From Pseudomonas azerbaijanoccidentalis (lineage in GTDB: Bacteria; Pseudomonadota; Gammaproteobacteria; Pseudomonadales; Pseudomonadaceae): DNA of 64,000 nt. The notes under the pieces were generated by a model, which did no database searches, was not told where the DNA came from, and worked only from the letters and a program-made list of their open reading frames with translations. Below are positions 62,792-64,000 of the stretch, piece by piece. The DNA lies in assembly GCF_019145495.1 (NCBI RefSeq), contig NZ_JAHSTU010000001.1, positions 868,001 through 932,000 of the forward strand. Reading direction: 5' to 3'. Position 1 is the first letter of the stretch. Each line of letters begins with the position of its first letter. The position numbers were made by a program, and so were the translations under genes.

Positions 62792-63409
62792 CGGTTCCAA
62801 CCCTATCCCGCGCAAAATCACGCTGGTCACCGTCTGTATCGCCCGCTCGAACTGCATGTCCGACAGCGGCTGATGGTCATTGAGGATGTTCACCTGGTGA
62901 TCGAAGTCGGCGTAGTGCTGGGTCGACGCCCAGATCATGTACAGAAGGCTCGAAGGCTCCACCGCCAGGATGCGTTTGTCGTCCACCCATTGGCGGATTT
63001 TCGCTTCTTTCATCTTGGCCCAGTCATACAGGCTCGCATCCAGCGCCACGCCCAATGTTGGCGCGCCGTGGATGATCTCGTTGGCCCAGACTTTCGAACC
63101 GTAAGGCCGACTGCGCGAGTGGTTCATCTTTGCGCGGATGTAGCTGCTGAGTACGACACGCGGATCGTCGAACATCTCGAAGCACAGCGCGTCCTGTTTC
63201 CACACTTCCAGCAGATCGAACAGCACCGCACTGTACAGCTCGGTCTTGGTGCTGAAGTAGTAATGCAGGTTGGAGCGCGGCAATTGCACTTCGGCGGCGA
63301 TATCGGCCATGGCGGTGCTGCCGAAGCCTTTCTCGGCGAACACTTTTTCGGCCCCCAGCAGGATTTTTTCAACATTACTGCGACGAATCTCGATCTTGTG
63401 ATTGCCCAT
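62789..63409 (-). CDS. TetR family regulator, RutR-like, of pyrimidine catabolism
   Basis: This 206-aa regulator has an N-terminal helix-turn-helix (EKILLGAEKVFAEKGFGSTAMADIAAEVQLPRSNLHYYFSTKTELY). The C-terminal ligand domain has LLYMIWASTQHYADFDHQVNIL, which closely resembles the E. coli RutR ligand-pocket helix (FMIWASTQHYADFAPQV), indicating a uracil- or thymine-type effector. It is convergent with preA and divergent from the porin. Its likely target is the TTGACCA element near 58.2 kb; GGGTCAA at 63470-63476 might be an autoregulatory half-site. Inference beyond the RutR resemblance. Confidence 0.85.
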   Translation of the reverse strand: MGNHKIEIRRSNVEKILLGAEKVFAEKGFGSTAMADIAAEVQLPRSNLHYYFSTKTELYSAVLFDLLEVWKQDALCFEMFDDPRVVLSSYIRAKMNHSRSRPYGSKVWANEIIHGAPTLGVALDASLYDWAKMKEAKIRQWVDDKRILAVEPSSLLYMIWASTQHYADFDHQVNILNDHQPLSDMQFERAIQTVTSVILRGIGLEP

Positions 63410-63622
63410 AAGGGCTCCCCGACAACAGCGTTAAACAAGACTAGCACCCGCTCTAGCTCGGGGCGACTGGGTCAAACCAAACATTTCATGCCTGCACCTC
63501 CCCGGCAAGTCATCGTATAACTTCCGATTGACAACATTGAATTGGCCTGTAAATAATCGCCGGCAATGTTGTACGACGACGTATGACAAACAATAAAAAC
63601 AAAAATGAAAGGGAGCGTCACA
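63410..63622. other. Divergent intergenic region between the TetR gene and the porin
   Basis: The stretch has GGGTCAA near 63470 and the porin promoter with an overlapping 9-bp inverted repeat. No small gene is supportable. Confidence 0.5.
63528..63572 (+). promoter_or_regulatory. Porin promoter with overlapping inverted repeat
   Basis: TTGACA (63528-63533) and AATAAT (63552-63557) are 18 bases apart, a good sigma-70 promoter. ACAACATTG and CAATGTTGT (63531-63539, 63564-63572) form a perfect 9-bp inverted repeat spanning it, so it probably binds a repressor or looped dimer. Confidence 0.6.
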
Positions 63623-64000
63623 GTGAGCAAGCTCGCCCGCAATTCGTCCATCCGCAGTTCACGCCCAACCTTCGCCCGTCGCCACACCCTCAGCCTGATC
63701 GGTTGCGGCAGCCTGGCTCTCGCCCTGCCCATGACCAGCCAGGCCGAAGGCTTTACCGATGACGCCAAAGCCACGCTGAACCTGCGTAACGCCTACTTCA
63801 ATCGCAACTACACCAACCCTGCCTATCCGCAAGGCAAGGCTGAAGAGTGGACGCAGAACTTCATCCTCGATGCCAAGTCCGGTTTCACCCAAGGGCCAGT
63901 CGGTTTCGGTATCGACGTGTTGGGCATGTACTCGCAAAAACTCGACGGCGGTAAAGGCACCGGCGGTACGCAACTGCTGCCGATCCACAGTGACGGCCGC
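63623..64000 (+). CDS. OprD-family outer-membrane porin, N-terminal part (truncated by window edge)
   Basis: Only 126 codons are present. The GTG has GGGAG seven bases upstream; an ATG six codons earlier is in frame but badly placed. The signal peptide covers VSKLARNSSIRSSRPTFARR, then HTLSLIGCGSLALALP, and cleaves after SQA. The mature N-terminus (EGFTDDAKATLNLRNAYFNR followed by NYTNPAYPQGKAEEWTQNF) is the hallmark of OprD/OccD-OccK porins, with the first strands of the barrel and the GFTQGPVGFGIDVLGMYSQKLDGG loop. Its position after the pyrimidine block suggests uptake of a pathway compound, but OprD substrates are mostly carboxylates or amino acids. Confidence 0.9.
   Translation, partial: MSKLARNSSIRSSRPTFARRHTLSLIGCGSLALALPMTSQAEGFTDDAKATLNLRNAYFNRNYTNPAYPQGKAEEWTQNFILDAKSGFTQGPVGFGIDVLGMYSQKLDGGKGTGGTQLLPIHSDGR

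Overview
The window reads as a chromosomal stretch of a Pseudomonas of the fluorescens group. The base composition is GC-rich, about twenty copies of typical fluorescens-type REP sequences lie between genes, and several gene sets are Pseudomonas-typical: sohB, the lexA2-imuA-imuB-dnaE2 cassette, a polyamine-type ABC operon, an OprD-type porin, and the hydantoinase/PreT/PreA pyrimidine genes. No rRNA, tRNA, CRISPR array, prophage or classical insertion sequence was seen. The only transposase-like gene is a REP-associated tyrosine transposase (RAYT). All assignments come from reading motifs and order; no database search was run.

Layout. 0-6.6 kb: the 5' end of sohB, a histidine phosphatase, an SCP2 protein, a LysR regulator, a two-gene membrane unit (di-iron hydroxylase fused to an SRPBCC domain, plus a strictosidine-synthase-like beta-propeller) and small stress-type proteins. 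6.9-12.3 kb: six overlapping genes forming a stressosome-like partner-switching module (RsbR, RsbS, RsbT, an RsbX-like phosphatase fused to a kinase domain) joined to two histidine kinases. 12.4-17.3 kb: a UvrA paralogue without the UvrB-binding insert and a PAS hybrid histidine kinase. 17.6-25.7 kb: a GntR regulator divergent from a seven-gene uptake and amidohydrolase operon. 25.9-31.6 kb: the SOS mutagenesis cassette with a LexA2-type operator. 31.7-40.9 kb: LysR regulators, a periplasmic amidohydrolase, a TorF-like protein, an APH-family kinase with an SDR, and a PAS-LuxR regulator. 40.9-54.3 kb: a Tat-exported molybdenum hydroxylase divergent from a LysR gene. Downstream of the LysR gene lies a run of catabolic genes: two ACMSD-like amidohydrolases, UbiD, UbiX, a CobW GTPase, an NCS2 permease, an 8-oxoguanine-deaminase-like enzyme and XdhC. 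54.3-55 kb: a RAYT gene between two identical REP pairs. 55-63.4 kb: reductive pyrimidine catabolism (amidase, NCS1 permease, dihydropyrimidinase, PreT, PreA and a RutR-like TetR). The window ends inside an OprD-type porin.

How it fits together. Three separate blocks (18-26 kb, 41-54 kb, 55-64 kb) each combine a nucleobase- or polyamine-type importer with amidohydrolases and redox enzymes, so the region looks like a centre for nitrogen-heterocycle scavenging. The 55-64 kb block is the known reductive pyrimidine route. The 41-54 kb and 18-26 kb blocks have no pathway I can name. In both, an amidohydrolase with an intact metal-binding HxH motif sits beside one in which the motif has been replaced, and I regard these two blocks as the best candidates for undescribed biology. 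The stressosome-to-histidine-kinase module is the best candidate for a signalling system.
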